Assembly: GCA_003978105.1 (NCBI GenBank)
Contig: QOAO01000009.1
Location: forward strand, 62,001-126,000
Direction of reading: 5' to 3'
Length of the DNA stretch: 64,000 bases
Source: Thermovibrio sp.
GTDB taxonomy: Bacteria > Aquificota > Desulfurobacteriia > Desulfurobacteriales > Desulfurobacteriaceae
In this document: piece by piece, positions 24,659 to 33,913 of the stretch
How the letters are laid out: every line of letters begins with the position of its first letter
Numbering within the stretch: the stretch's first letter is position 1
Program-made: the position numbers and the translations under genes
Notes under the pieces: model-generated
Told to the model about the DNA's origin: nothing
Seen by the model: only the letters and a program-made list of their open reading frames with translations
The model's database searches: none

Positions 24659-25852
24659 ATGGGAGCCCCAAAAGTTTTGGTATTAGGGGGAGGAATAGGG
24701 GGAGTTGAGGCAGCTTTTGCACTATGCCACAAGTGTTTTGATGTAGAGCTCATTTCCGACAGGGACTACCTTTACATATATCCTATTTCTATATGGATTC
24801 CAACCCACGAGTACGAATGGGAGGATGTAACACTTCCCCTTAAGGAAATAGCAAGAATTAACGGCTTTAAGCTTACCATTGGGAAGGTTGAGAGAATTTC
24901 AACGGCAGATAAGAGGGTATATCTTGAGGATGGTACTGTTAAGGACTATGACTACTTAGTCATTGCTCTGGGAGGAACAAAAGTCAAACACAAGGGAAGT
25001 GAGAACTTCCTCTCTATATGTGGTAAGCCTGAAGAGTCATTAAAACTTAGGGAGAAAATCGACCAGCTCATTGAGAGGGGAGGAGGAATAATTGCTGGGG
25101 GTTTTGGAGGAAATCCAAAAGACCCTTGCGGAGTGAGGGGAGGGCCAGCATTTGAGTTTGTTTTTAATTTGGACTGCTACTTCAAGAAAAAGGGAATTAG
25201 GGATAAGTTTGAACTTCACTTCTTTGCTCCCATGCCAAAGCCTGGAGTAAGACTTGGAGAAAAGAATGCAGAAAGAGCCTACAGAATGCTCGATAAGTTG
25301 GGAATTAAGAGGCACTTTGGAAAGAAAATAAAGGAGTTTAAACCAGACGGAGTTCTCTTTGAGGATAACTCCTTCTTAAGGACTGACTTAACAATGTTTA
25401 TCCCTGCAACTGACGGCCATCCTGTGTTTAAAAATTCAGACCTTCCGTTGAACGAAGCCGGATTTGTAAAGATAGAGCCAACGTGTGCAGTTGTTGGAAC
25501 GAACGAAACGGTTTGGGCTATTGGTGATAGTGCAGCCTTCGAGGGGCCCCAGTGGAAGGCAAAACAGGGACACATTGCCGAGGTTATGGGAAGAATCGTT
25601 GCAAGGAACCTTGAGAACAAGGTCAAAGGAGACCCTAAGAGGGAGGAGTACGTTCACCACCTCCACATTCTCTGCTTAATGGATATGGGACCATGCTGGA
25701 TGAGTGGAGCTCTGGTTTACAGGAATGATAAGAGGTCTATTATGTTACCGCTTCCGTTTGTTGGTCATACTCTCAAGAAAATTTGGGGATGGTACTACAA
25801 GGCAAGCAAACTTAAAAAGGTTCCGAGAATTCCGGGTTTTGATGCACCGTAA
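24659..25852 (+). CDS. sulfide:quinone oxidoreductase-like FAD flavoprotein
   Basis: This is a member of the SQR branch of FAD disulfide oxidoreductases, which oxidise sulfide and reduce quinone at the inner face of the membrane. The FAD-binding GGGIGGVEAA is at residues 10-19 and the second dinucleotide motif is in VWAIGDSAA (285-293). Cysteines at 121, 157 and 346 fall close to the three redox cysteines of Aquifex SQR (124, 156, 347). The amphipathic C-terminus GHTLKKIWGWYYKASKLKK would anchor it to the membrane. Length 397 aa. Related polysulfide or NADH-linked roles cannot be excluded. GGAGG precedes the ATG. Confidence 0.75.
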   Translation: MGAPKVLVLGGGIGGVEAAFALCHKCFDVELISDRDYLYIYPISIWIPTHEYEWEDVTLPLKEIARINGFKLTIGKVERISTADKRVYLEDGTVKDYDYLVIALGGTKVKHKGSENFLSICGKPEESLKLREKIDQLIERGGGIIAGGFGGNPKDPCGVRGGPAFEFVFNLDCYFKKKGIRDKFELHFFAPMPKPGVRLGEKNAERAYRMLDKLGIKRHFGKKIKEFKPDGVLFEDNSFLRTDLTMFIPATDGHPVFKNSDLPLNEAGFVKIEPTCAVVGTNETVWAIGDSAAFEGPQWKAKQGHIAEVMGRIVARNLENKVKGDPKREEYVHHLHILCLMDMGPCWMSGALVYRNDKRSIMLPLPFVGHTLKKIWGWYYKASKLKKVPRIPGFDAP

Positions 25853-26565
25853 TGGAGAGATTTGGAATATTTGAAACTGTAAGGGTTGAAAGTGGGAAAC
25901 CTGTTTTAATTGATTACCACTACAGCAGGTTAAGAAGGAGCTCCTTCTCTTTGGATATTCCTTTAAAGCTAAGTAGAGAGGAGTTTGAGAGAGTTTTAGT
26001 GGAGGGAGCTCCTCATGGCATAAAACTTGTGAGGTTTACACTCTATAAAAGTGGAAATTTTGAAATCTCGGTGAGAGACTGTAAAAAGAGGGAGTTAGTT
26101 TCTCTTTTTCCTGTTTACTCTGTAAAGAGAAGTTACTCTGTCCTATCTGAGCACAAAACGATTGACATTATGGACTCCCTCACTGCTATTAATGAGGCTA
26201 AGGGGTTTGGTTACGAAGAGGCACTTCTATTTGACGAAAAGGGCTTTGTTTCAGAAACTGCTTTTGCCAACATATTTTTTTTCAAGGACGGTGTTCTCTT
26301 TACTCCCTCCTTAACGTGTGGCTGTTTAAGGGGAACGAGGAGGGAGTTTATAAGGGATATCTGTAATGAAATGGGATTACCCATTGTTGAGGGTTTTTTC
26401 AAACTGAAGGATTTTCTAAATGCAGACGAAGTTTTTATTACAAGTTCAAGGGAGGATACGTGCTTAGTGAACAAAATTGGAAGCTATAGAATTAAAATTC
26501 CAAGAGGGGAGCCGATAAGTGAGAGGATTAAAAAGGTAATCCTTCGGCTCCATTCGTTGAATTAG
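25852..26565 (+). CDS. class IV aminotransferase, aminodeoxychorismate lyase-like (PabC)
   Basis: This is a PLP enzyme of fold type IV. The best guess is 4-amino-4-deoxychorismate lyase, which releases p-aminobenzoate for folate. The MERFGIFETVRV start, the PLP lysine in SEHKTIDIMDS, GYEEALLFDEKGFVSETAFANIFF and the CGCLRGTRRE segment match PabC and D-amino-acid or branched-chain transaminases. The short length (237 aa) and single-gene context favour PabC. No pabA/pabB is nearby. Its start overlaps the flavoprotein stop (TAATG). Confidence 0.75.
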   Translation: MERFGIFETVRVESGKPVLIDYHYSRLRRSSFSLDIPLKLSREEFERVLVEGAPHGIKLVRFTLYKSGNFEISVRDCKKRELVSLFPVYSVKRSYSVLSEHKTIDIMDSLTAINEAKGFGYEEALLFDEKGFVSETAFANIFFFKDGVLFTPSLTCGCLRGTRREFIRDICNEMGLPIVEGFFKLKDFLNADEVFITSSREDTCLVNKIGSYRIKIPRGEPISERIKKVILRLHSLN

Positions 26566-26964
26566 TTACTTTTTAAGTGATTTAAAGATAGCTTCTATCT
26601 TTTCCTTTAGTGTTTCAGCCGTAAAAGGTTTAACAATATAATTGTTGACTCCAGCTTTTATTGCTGCAAGGACGTTTTCCTTTTTAGCTTCAGCTGTTAC
26701 CATCAAAATTGGAAGGTGTTTTAATCTCTCATCACTCCTAATCGCCTGAACAAGCTCTATTCCAGTCATGTTGGGCATGTTCCAATCTGTAATAATAAGA
26801 CCGTATTTATCTGGATTTTGCCTCAACTTTTCCAGAGCCTGTTTTCCATCTTCAGCTTCCTCTATATTTTTAAATCCTAACTGGCTTAGGAGGGTTCTTA
26901 AAATCTTCCTCATAGCTGCCATGTCATCAACTACTAAGATGTTGATATCCTCAGGAATAGCCAT
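26566..26964 (-). CDS. cheY: chemotaxis response regulator CheY
   Basis: This single-domain receiver carries the chemotaxis signal to the flagellar motor. The acidic pair VVDDM (Asp13-14), the phospho-acceptor in LIITDWNMPN (Asp60), the switch Thr in MVTAEAKKE and the lysine in YIVKPF are all present. I chose the ATG at 26964 because AAGGAGGATTTA precedes it; the in-frame ATG at 26979 has no such site. It is the last gene of the long division/chemotaxis run, 11 bases after cheV. Confidence 0.93.
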   Translation of the reverse strand: MAIPEDINILVVDDMAAMRKILRTLLSQLGFKNIEEAEDGKQALEKLRQNPDKYGLIITDWNMPNMTGIELVQAIRSDERLKHLPILMVTAEAKKENVLAAIKAGVNNYIVKPFTAETLKEKIEAIFKSLKK

Positions 26965-26975
26965 TAAATCCTCCT

Positions 26976-27938
26976 TCATTTCTTAATCGCGTACTGATGC
27001 ACAAGTTTTAGTAAATCAGGTGCATCAAATTTTACAAGATGAGCATCTGCTCCGACAAGTTTGCTCTTATCAACGTTAGCCCTATCGCTGAGAGAGGTAT
27101 TAATAATTACAGGTAGTTTAGAGAGTTCAGGGTCCTCCTTAATTTTTTTTGTGAAGGTCAATCCATCCATTCCGGGCATTTCGACATCAGAAATTATCAA
27201 TTGGACATAGTCAGTAATGTCCCTTCCTTCCCTTTTGCCCTCCTCGAGCCACTGGTGAAGGATTTTTAATCCTTCTATTCCATTTTGTGCTTCAATAACG
27301 GTATGTCCATCAGATTCAAGAATTCTCCTTATAATCTTCCTGGCAACTGGACTATCATCAAGTATCAGTATTTTAAAGTGTCCCTTTCTCTCTATATTCT
27401 CCACCTCAGCAGTTGTTTCCATTCCAAATATCTTAATCATTCCCAATTCATCAAGTATTCCTTCAAAATCAAGAAGTAGGAGGAGTTTATTATCCTCTAT
27501 TTCAACAACTCCTATTACTTTTCCTCCTAACTTCTCGTCAATACTTTTAGGTGGTCTCTTAATATCTGTCCACCTGATTCTCCTAATTCTCTTTGCTTCA
27601 TGAACTATAATTCCAACAGTCTCTCTCAAAAACTCCATTACTATTACATACCTTCCTGCGTTTGGAGGTTCTTTAATCTTCATCCATTTTGCCAGATTAA
27701 TGATTGGAACCATCTGACCTCTTATTTTTGCCAACCCTTCAGCTTCAGGGGGGAGCCCTGGAGCTTTTATGATATCTTTGGGTTTAAAAATAACTTCCTT
27801 AACCTTAGCTACGTTTACCCCTAATATCCATTCGTAGATAGAGCCATCATCAAGAACCTCATACATTCTAAAATCTATTATCTCAAGTTCGTTGGCTCCT
27901 GTTTCCAGAATTTTTGGTAAGAGCTCTTTCCTAGCCAT
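26976..27938 (-). CDS. cheV: CheV chemotaxis coupling protein (CheW domain + receiver)
   Basis: This is a scaffold protein linking receptors to CheA, tunable by phosphorylation. The N-terminal CheW-like domain (about residues 1-175) has IRGQMVPIINLAKWM and VGVVEIEDNKLLLLLDFE. The receiver domain (about 190-318) has ILDDSPVARK, the acceptor in ISDVEMPGMDG and the Thr/Lys positions INTS and LVKFDA. At 320 aa it is standard for CheV. With no cheR or cheB in this cluster, CheV may provide the adaptation here. Confidence 0.92.
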   Translation of the reverse strand: MARKELLPKILETGANELEIIDFRMYEVLDDGSIYEWILGVNVAKVKEVIFKPKDIIKAPGLPPEAEGLAKIRGQMVPIINLAKWMKIKEPPNAGRYVIVMEFLRETVGIIVHEAKRIRRIRWTDIKRPPKSIDEKLGGKVIGVVEIEDNKLLLLLDFEGILDELGMIKIFGMETTAEVENIERKGHFKILILDDSPVARKIIRRILESDGHTVIEAQNGIEGLKILHQWLEEGKREGRDITDYVQLIISDVEMPGMDGLTFTKKIKEDPELSKLPVIINTSLSDRANVDKSKLVGADAHLVKFDAPDLLKLVHQYAIKK

Positions 27939-27950
27939 TATTCAGTCCTT

Positions 27951-29822
27951 CTAACTTTTTGATGCCGTGTTTAATATTTCTGATATAGCTCCAATTATGC
28001 TTGACGACAACTTATCTAAGAATTTGGCTATCTCTTTCTCTTTATTTTTAATTTCGTTAGTGTTATCACAGTTCATCGCAACAAAAAGCTCCTTTAAAAG
28101 GAGTTTTACTTCAAAGAGAGAGTCTTCAATATCTGAGAAGTATTTTTCAATTGAAGGATATCTATCTAAGAGCTTTGAAAGCTCTTTATTCTGTGGACTT
28201 AGCTCTTTTACAAGTGAATCAACTTCGGATAGAAGTGAAATATCAGGGTTCATTCCATCTATAAATTTAGCCTTAACTGTATCGTTAACCTTTCCTGCAA
28301 ATTCCCCTAATTTCGATAACTTATCAAACAGAATGGAAGCATCTCCAAGATTTACAATGTAAAATGTCTCCCAAATTTTGTGTAAACTTGTATCAGTTTT
28401 CTCTGCAATTTTAATAACAATTTCTGAGTGACTTCTTACTTCAGAGATAATATTATTAACTCTGTGAATATTCTTAACAATATCTTCAATATTGTTCTTT
28501 TGAACAGAAACTATTTTGGAAAGGTCGTTTATTACACCTAACACGTTTTCAGAGGACGTTTTAAGAGATTTGTACGTCTCTTGATTATCCTTAAAAATAC
28601 CCATTCCTTCATCAACAGCTTTGACGCTCTTATGGGTTATTTCTGCAGTTTTTGACATTTGTTCTCTCATATTCTTTACAACTTCTCTAATTTCAATAGC
28701 AGATTTATTAGTTCTTTCTGCTAATTTTCTTACCTCATCGGCAACAACTGCAAATCCCCTACCGGCCTCTCCTGCCCTTGCAGCCTCTATGGCTGCATTC
28801 AGTGCAAGTAAGTTTGTCTGTTCAGTAATCGACGTTATAACCTCAACAACCCTATCTATTTGCTCCGTTTGAGACTGTAGCGCCTTAACAACCTCTTCCA
28901 TCTGTTTAGTTATACTTCGTATATATTCCATTTGGTCTATAGATTCAAAGGTTTTCTTTTCAGCTTCCTCAAGTTTTGAAAGAACAAATTTATAGTTTTC
29001 CATTAATCTATTGGAAACTTCTATTAACTTATTTACAGTTTCCTTTATCTCCTCAGTCGAAAACATCTGTTTTTCAGAAAGTTTAACGACATCCCTCAAT
29101 TCTTTAATTGCAAGAGAAATTGATACAATCGTTTCTAGGTTATTAACGAGAGATTGCTTGGTTGCCTTCAGGTTCTGTAGAAACATTTTTCTGGCTTTTT
29201 CAAGCTGCTCCTTTACCTCCCTATCTGCAGTTGCATCTTTCCAAGTTGCCATGTAGTAGCGAACAGAACCGTCCTTATTTGCTATTGCATGGCGATACGA
29301 TGCCATAACGTAAGGACCGATAGGAATATCGGCATTTTTCTTGTGTTCTCCTGGCCTTGTTTCTTTTAAGAGCTCCTTGATCCTTTCAGGATCCTTATGG
29401 AAAACATGTATGCTCGTTCCGATTAGCTTATCCGGATTTATGCCGAATTCACTGATGAATACATCCCTCCACCTGTTTACTATCTCAAGAGCTCTTCTGT
29501 TGGCATAAACAATCTCGTTTCCTTCTCTTCCCGGTTTAAACTCCGGTGTCGCAAGGAAGATTGCCTCCTCCATTAAGGAGTCCAGAATTTGTTTGTACAT
29601 GAAGATATCGTTTTCCTTTTTTTCTATCTGTTTTTGGAGTTTTTCCGTTTTTTTAAGTAGTTCAATGTTATTTTGGGAAAGTCTTTTGACCTCATCTTGA
29701 AGTTCCTTTCTTTCTTTATCACACTCTTCATAATTTTTTTTAATTTGAGCATTTTCTACTTTTAACGTTTCTATTTCTTTTCTTAATCTTTCAATTTCCT
29801 TCTTTTCCCAAGAGCAGAACAT
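27951..29822 (-). CDS. soluble methyl-accepting chemotaxis protein with coiled coil and PAS sensor
   Basis: This 623-residue receptor lacks membrane helices, so it senses in the cytoplasm. The N-terminus is a coiled coil (about 5-70), followed by a PAS-type domain (about 75-200, with [13 protein letters not shown] and [18 protein letters not shown] closing in the PAC style). Next is the MCP signalling domain with the hairpin tip [22 protein letters not shown] further helical region (about 480-620) ends without a CheR-docking pentapeptide. The ligand is unknown; PAS domains often bind haem, flavin or redox signals. A GAGGAGGGATAG site precedes the ATG. Confidence 0.9.
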   Translation of the reverse strand: MFCSWEKKEIERLRKEIETLKVENAQIKKNYEECDKERKELQDEVKRLSQNNIELLKKTEKLQKQIEKKENDIFMYKQILDSLMEEAIFLATPEFKPGREGNEIVYANRRALEIVNRWRDVFISEFGINPDKLIGTSIHVFHKDPERIKELLKETRPGEHKKNADIPIGPYVMASYRHAIANKDGSVRYYMATWKDATADREVKEQLEKARKMFLQNLKATKQSLVNNLETIVSISLAIKELRDVVKLSEKQMFSTEEIKETVNKLIEVSNRLMENYKFVLSKLEEAEKKTFESIDQMEYIRSITKQMEEVVKALQSQTEQIDRVVEVITSITEQTNLLALNAAIEAARAGEAGRGFAVVADEVRKLAERTNKSAIEIREVVKNMREQMSKTAEITHKSVKAVDEGMGIFKDNQETYKSLKTSSENVLGVINDLSKIVSVQKNNIEDIVKNIHRVNNIISEVRSHSEIVIKIAEKTDTSLHKIWETFYIVNLGDASILFDKLSKLGEFAGKVNDTVKAKFIDGMNPDISLLSEVDSLVKELSPQNKELSKLLDRYPSIEKYFSDIEDSLFEVKLLLKELFVAMNCDNTNEIKNKEKEIAKFLDKLSSSIIGAISEILNTASKS

Positions 29823-30320
29823 CTATCCCTCCTCACTAAAAATAGATTCAACGTTAAGTATTATTAATAGCTCGTCTTCGAGTTGAACTACACCGGTAAT
29901 AAATTTAACATCTATACCTATTGTTCCTATAGGTTCTGGAAGTAAATCTCCCTCTGGGAACTTAATAGACCCTATAATTTCATCAACGACAACTCCAACT
30001 TCTCCCTTTGGAGTATCCAAGATAACTATTTTGTTATTCTCGTATATGTCTTCAGGTATTTGGTAAGGAATCTGCAAGTGCTCCTTCAAATTAATAACTG
30101 GAACAATCTTACCCCTTAAATTCATAACCCCTATAACATAGGAAGGCGCTTTAGGAACGGGAGTTATATCTCTGTTAATCGTAATTTCAATAATCTGTTC
30201 AATGAGTACACCTACCAATTCCCTGTTCAATTTAAAGGCAATTACTTGAACTTCCTTTTCAGGAGTTTCCCCTATTAATTCCTCCACTCCCAATATTTTC
30301 AACTCTTTATCTTCAGCCAT
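29823..30320 (-). CDS. cheW: chemotaxis adaptor CheW
   Basis: CheW bridges receptors and the kinase CheA. The 165 residues form a single CheW domain with VIAFKLNRELVGVLIEQIIEI, PSYVIGVMNLRGKIVPVINLKEHL and the VGVVVDEIIGSIKFPEG strand, all family-typical. The start at 30320 follows GGAGTAAAGA and overlaps the cheA end by 8 bases. It lies directly upstream of the MCP gene, consistent with a CheA-CheW-receptor complex. Confidence 0.94.
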   Translation of the reverse strand: MAEDKELKILGVEELIGETPEKEVQVIAFKLNRELVGVLIEQIIEITINRDITPVPKAPSYVIGVMNLRGKIVPVINLKEHLQIPYQIPEDIYENNKIVILDTPKGEVGVVVDEIIGSIKFPEGDLLPEPIGTIGIDVKFITGVVQLEDELLIILNVESIFSEEG

Positions 30321-32265
30321 TCTTTACTCCTAAAAGCTTAGCCTTGTAATCTGAAACGAGAGAGTTTAAATCCAGTATGAGAACAACCTTTCCATCTCCA
30401 GCTATCGTAGCACCTGCAATTCCTGGAATATCGGCTAAGAGCTCTCCGAGGGATTTGATAACTATTTCTTCCTCTCCAAAAAGCTTTGATATTGAAATGG
30501 CTATTAATTTCTCTGCTACTTTTACAATTGCAACGAACGACTTTTCATCATCGTCAGGAACTTCAAGTAACTCGTTTAAGGAGAAGAGTGGTAAAACCTC
30601 ATCACGTAGCATAAAGCTTCTGAAATTTCCTACGTCCTTTACCAAGTTCTCGTTGTACCTCACTATTTCCACAACAGAGTGGAGGGGAACGGCATAAACT
30701 TGTCCTTTACAACCAAGCATTAAGGTTCTTATGATAGCTACAGTTAATGGTAGTTTTAGGACTATTCTAGTTCCTTTTCCTAACTTACTATCAATCTCTA
30801 TTGAACCTCTTAGAGAATGTATCGTACTTGCAACAACATCCATTCCAACGCCACGTCCTGAAACGTCGCTAACTTTCTCAGCAGTGGAAAATCCGGGAAG
30901 GAATATAAGCTCGTAAGCTTCCTTATCGCTCATCTGAACTGCTTGTTCAGGGGTAATTAGTCCCTTTTCAACTGCTTTCTTCTTAATTTTCTCAGGGTCT
31001 ATCCCTCTTCCATCATCTTCAATCCCAACAACGATGTGGTCTCCTTCGTGATAGGCAAAAAGCCTTATTGTACCTACCTCTGGTTTTCCCTTTGCAATCC
31101 TCTCTTCTGGAGGTTCAATTCCATGGTCCAAAGAGTTCCTAATAAGATGGATTAGAGGGTCTTCAAGTTTATCGAGAATTGAACGGTCAAGTTCTGTATC
31201 TTCCCCCTCAATAACAAGTTGAACCTTTTTACTTAATTTTCTCGCAAGGTCTCTAACCAAACGAGGGAACTTGCTGAAAATCTTCTTTATTGGTTGCATT
31301 CGGAGTTTCATAACTGCGACCTGAAGGTCGCTCACTGTCCTGTCAAGACTCGTCACGGCTTCCACTAACTTCTCTACTGTTTCGCTTCTACAGTCCTTTT
31401 CAACATCGGCTGTTACCTTCAGAATTCTGTTTCTATCAAGAACAATCTCACCGACTAAGTTCATTAAGTTCTCAACTCTTTCAACATCAACCCTTATTGT
31501 TTCGGAACTTACTTTTGTACTCTTCTTTTCCTTCTTGGTTGTTTTTCTTTCCTCTTTCTTACTTACTTCTTTCTTTACTTGACTTTCCTGCTTCAATAGG
31601 GGCTTTTCTTCTTTTTTCTTTTTAACTATTATGTCTTTAACATCCTTTCCTTCCTCAATTAACTTCTCTATTTCCGGAATAACATCCATAGGTCTTTCGT
31701 CAGGAGGCATAAGTATTATCTCATCTAAAATTCCAGCCAAATCTTTATTTGGATACTTCAAAATAAGTTCCTTGAGTTTTTCTGAAATACCATCAACAAA
31801 CTCTACTTCCTCTCTTTCTTTAGAAGAGTTAACAGTTTCTTCCTTTTTTTCTTGTTTTTCTTCTCCTTTTAGAATAGAATCAAGCTTAGATAAAAGGTCT
31901 TCTATTTCCTCTAAATCGGGGAGCTCCCCGTCTTCCTTTAACATAGTGAGGGATTCCCTTAATTTATCTATTCCCTCAAGGATAACGTCCATAATCTCCG
32001 GTGTTAACATCATTTCATCGTTTCTTAGCTTATTAAAAATGTCCTCGATTCTATGAGCTATCTCTACAATGGGAGTAAGATTTAAAAAGCCTGCTCCCCC
32101 TTTAAGAGTATGCATGCCTCTAAATATTTTGTTTAAGAGCTCTTTATTGTTAGGGTTTGATTCTAACTCTACTAAATCTTGGTCTAAATTTTCCAGAATT
32201 TCTTCAGCCTCTATTAAAAACTCTTCTAAAATCTCCTTAAGCTCATCGGGGATATTAGCTTTCAT
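30313..32265 (-). CDS. cheA: chemotaxis histidine kinase CheA
   Basis: CheA autophosphorylates and passes phosphate to CheY and CheV. The HPt domain (about 5-110) has the phospho-histidine in MHTLKGGAGF (His52). A long charged linker (about 130-255, Lys/Glu-rich) replaces an obvious CheY-binding P2 domain. The dimerisation helices (about 260-325), HATPase domain with LIRNSLDHGIE, DDGRGID and GRGVGMDVV, and the C-terminal CheW-like domain (about 515-640) follow. It is 650 aa. The ATG is preceded by AGAGGATAAG. Confidence 0.95.
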   Translation of the reverse strand: MKANIPDELKEILEEFLIEAEEILENLDQDLVELESNPNNKELLNKIFRGMHTLKGGAGFLNLTPIVEIAHRIEDIFNKLRNDEMMLTPEIMDVILEGIDKLRESLTMLKEDGELPDLEEIEDLLSKLDSILKGEEKQEKKEETVNSSKEREEVEFVDGISEKLKELILKYPNKDLAGILDEIILMPPDERPMDVIPEIEKLIEEGKDVKDIIVKKKKEEKPLLKQESQVKKEVSKKEERKTTKKEKKSTKVSSETIRVDVERVENLMNLVGEIVLDRNRILKVTADVEKDCRSETVEKLVEAVTSLDRTVSDLQVAVMKLRMQPIKKIFSKFPRLVRDLARKLSKKVQLVIEGEDTELDRSILDKLEDPLIHLIRNSLDHGIEPPEERIAKGKPEVGTIRLFAYHEGDHIVVGIEDDGRGIDPEKIKKKAVEKGLITPEQAVQMSDKEAYELIFLPGFSTAEKVSDVSGRGVGMDVVASTIHSLRGSIEIDSKLGKGTRIVLKLPLTVAIIRTLMLGCKGQVYAVPLHSVVEIVRYNENLVKDVGNFRSFMLRDEVLPLFSLNELLEVPDDDEKSFVAIVKVAEKLIAISISKLFGEEEIVIKSLGELLADIPGIAGATIAGDGKVVLILDLNSLVSDYKAKLLGVKNG

Positions 32266-32275
32266 TTCTTATCCT

Positions 32276-32794
32276 CTAAAGGCCAAATTCTTTCATTATT
32301 TTATCTATTTCTTCTTGAGAAACTTCCTTCTTCCATTCAAGATCCTCAAGTTTTTCCTGAATTTTTTCCTTCGATAAATGTTTTTCATCCTCCAACCCAG
32401 CTGTAATTATCATTTTAAGTATACTTTTTTCTAAATCACTTAGAAATTTTTTTATCTTTAAAAGTCTTTGCGCCAAAATGTCTTGAAATTCAAGCAAAGT
32501 TAGAGAGTTCGTTAAGATAGAAATAAGATTGTTTATCTTCTCTTCAGCAGTTTCTCTATCTCTATCTCCAAGCTTTTCTACTACTAACTTAAGTTCGTTC
32601 AGTTCATCCAAGGCTTTAGTAATCATATCAATCAGCTTTTTAACTGCCTCTTCACTTTCTGAGATAGATTTATCTATATGTTTATTAACAGCCTTTAAGC
32701 CCTCCTTTTTAGAGGAAATTTCTGACAAGTCCCTCTTAAAATCCTCAATCAAAGAAAGTAAACTCTGTAGTTCTTTGAGTAATCCCCTTTCCAT
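32276..32794 (-). CDS. cheZ: CheZ-like phosphatase of CheY-P
   Basis: This 172-residue, almost wholly helical protein sits between ftsZ and cheA. Two features match CheZ. LEFQDILAQRL carries the catalytic D-x3-Q spacing of E. coli CheZ (Asp143/Gln147). The extreme C-terminus, EEIDKIMKEFGL, resembles the CheY-binding tail. A long N-terminal helix hairpin (about 5-80) fits the four-helix bundle. Overall similarity is low, so this rests on motif, size and position. Alternatively it could be an uncharacterised coiled-coil Che accessory. GAGGGG precedes the ATG. Confidence 0.7.
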   Translation of the reverse strand: MERGLLKELQSLLSLIEDFKRDLSEISSKKEGLKAVNKHIDKSISESEEAVKKLIDMITKALDELNELKLVVEKLGDRDRETAEEKINNLISILTNSLTLLEFQDILAQRLLKIKKFLSDLEKSILKMIITAGLEDEKHLSKEKIQEKLEDLEWKKEVSQEEIDKIMKEFGL

Positions 32795-32809
32795 TATTTC
32801 CCCTCATAC

Positions 32810-33904
32810 TTAATCTTCGTTTAATTCTTCTAAAAGTTTAGATATATCTAAATCTAAAACTTCAGTAGCCTCCTTGGCCTGAAATGGAGTTGTGGACTCA
32901 CCCTTTGAAACGAGGTCAGAGAAACCAGATATAACGGGTCTTCCCTTCTCATCAAAGCCTGTAGCTATGACGGTGACCTGTATAGAACCCTCCAACTCCT
33001 CTGAAAGGGTAACTCCAAAGAAGAAGTTGGTATCGTCCCTCTTGGCTCTCTCCTTTATCAAACCGGCAGCAGCGTAAGCCTCATCCAAGGTTAAGTCACT
33101 TCCTCCACTAATGTTGACCAAAATTCTGCTTGCCCCTTCAACCTGAACATTTTCCAAAAGAGGATTGTCTATAGCTTTACGGGCTGCAGTGAGAGCTCTG
33201 TCCTCTCCACTCGCCTCTCCTATTCCTATAAGAGCATATCCTCCGCTGTGCATTACAGACTTAACATCTGCAAAGTCAAGGTTTATGAGGCCTGCCTTTG
33301 TTATAACTTCCGTTATACCTTTAACTGCTTGGTACAGAACGTTATCAGCCAATTTAAAAGCGTTGAGTATGTTCATATCCTTAGGCGCAATTGTCAAAAG
33401 CTTTTGGTTTGGAATTACCATTAGGGTATCAACAAACTCCTTCAGCCTCCTTATTCCAACTTCTGCAAACTCCATTCTCCTTCTACCCTCAAAGTCAAAG
33501 GGACGTGTAACAACTCCTACTGTAAGTATCCCCATATCCTTTGCAATCTTTGCAACAATCGGAGCAGCTCCCGTTCCCGTTCCTCCTCCCATACCTGCAG
33601 TTATAAAGACCATGTCTGAACCTTCCAAAACTTCCCTGATTTTTGGTTCGTCCTCTAAGGCAGCCTGCTCCCCTATCTCTGGTTTACCACCGGCTCCAAG
33701 CCCCTTTGTGAGCTTTTCCCCAATTTGAACTTTTATAGGAACAGGAAGCTTTGAAAGAACCTGAGCATCTGTATTGACAACTATGAAGTCAACTCCTTCT
33801 ATTCCCATTTCGTACATTCTCGCTACTGCATTTCCACCACCACCGCCTACACCTATAACCTTTATCACAGGTCCCTGAAAGAGTTCATCTGCTATATCAA
33901 ACAT
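32810..33904 (-). CDS. ftsZ: cell division protein FtsZ
   Basis: FtsZ is the tubulin-like GTPase that forms the division ring. The GTP-binding loop GVGGGGGNAV, the tubulin signature GGGTGTGAAP and the T7 region with NLDFADVKSVM are intact. I chose the ATG at 33904, which follows AGGAGG with five-base spacing, over a GTG two codons upstream. The 364-residue protein ends LDLDISKLLEELNED, a leucine-rich acidic tail differing from the usual DIPxFLR peptide that binds FtsA/ZipA. It is 9 bases after ftsA. Confidence 0.97.
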   Translation of the reverse strand: MFDIADELFQGPVIKVIGVGGGGGNAVARMYEMGIEGVDFIVVNTDAQVLSKLPVPIKVQIGEKLTKGLGAGGKPEIGEQAALEDEPKIREVLEGSDMVFITAGMGGGTGTGAAPIVAKIAKDMGILTVGVVTRPFDFEGRRRMEFAEVGIRRLKEFVDTLMVIPNQKLLTIAPKDMNILNAFKLADNVLYQAVKGITEVITKAGLINLDFADVKSVMHSGGYALIGIGEASGEDRALTAARKAIDNPLLENVQVEGASRILVNISGGSDLTLDEAYAAAGLIKERAKRDDTNFFFGVTLSEELEGSIQVTVIATGFDEKGRPVISGFSDLVSKGESTTPFQAKEATEVLDLDISKLLEELNED

Positions 33905-33913
33905 GCTCACCTC

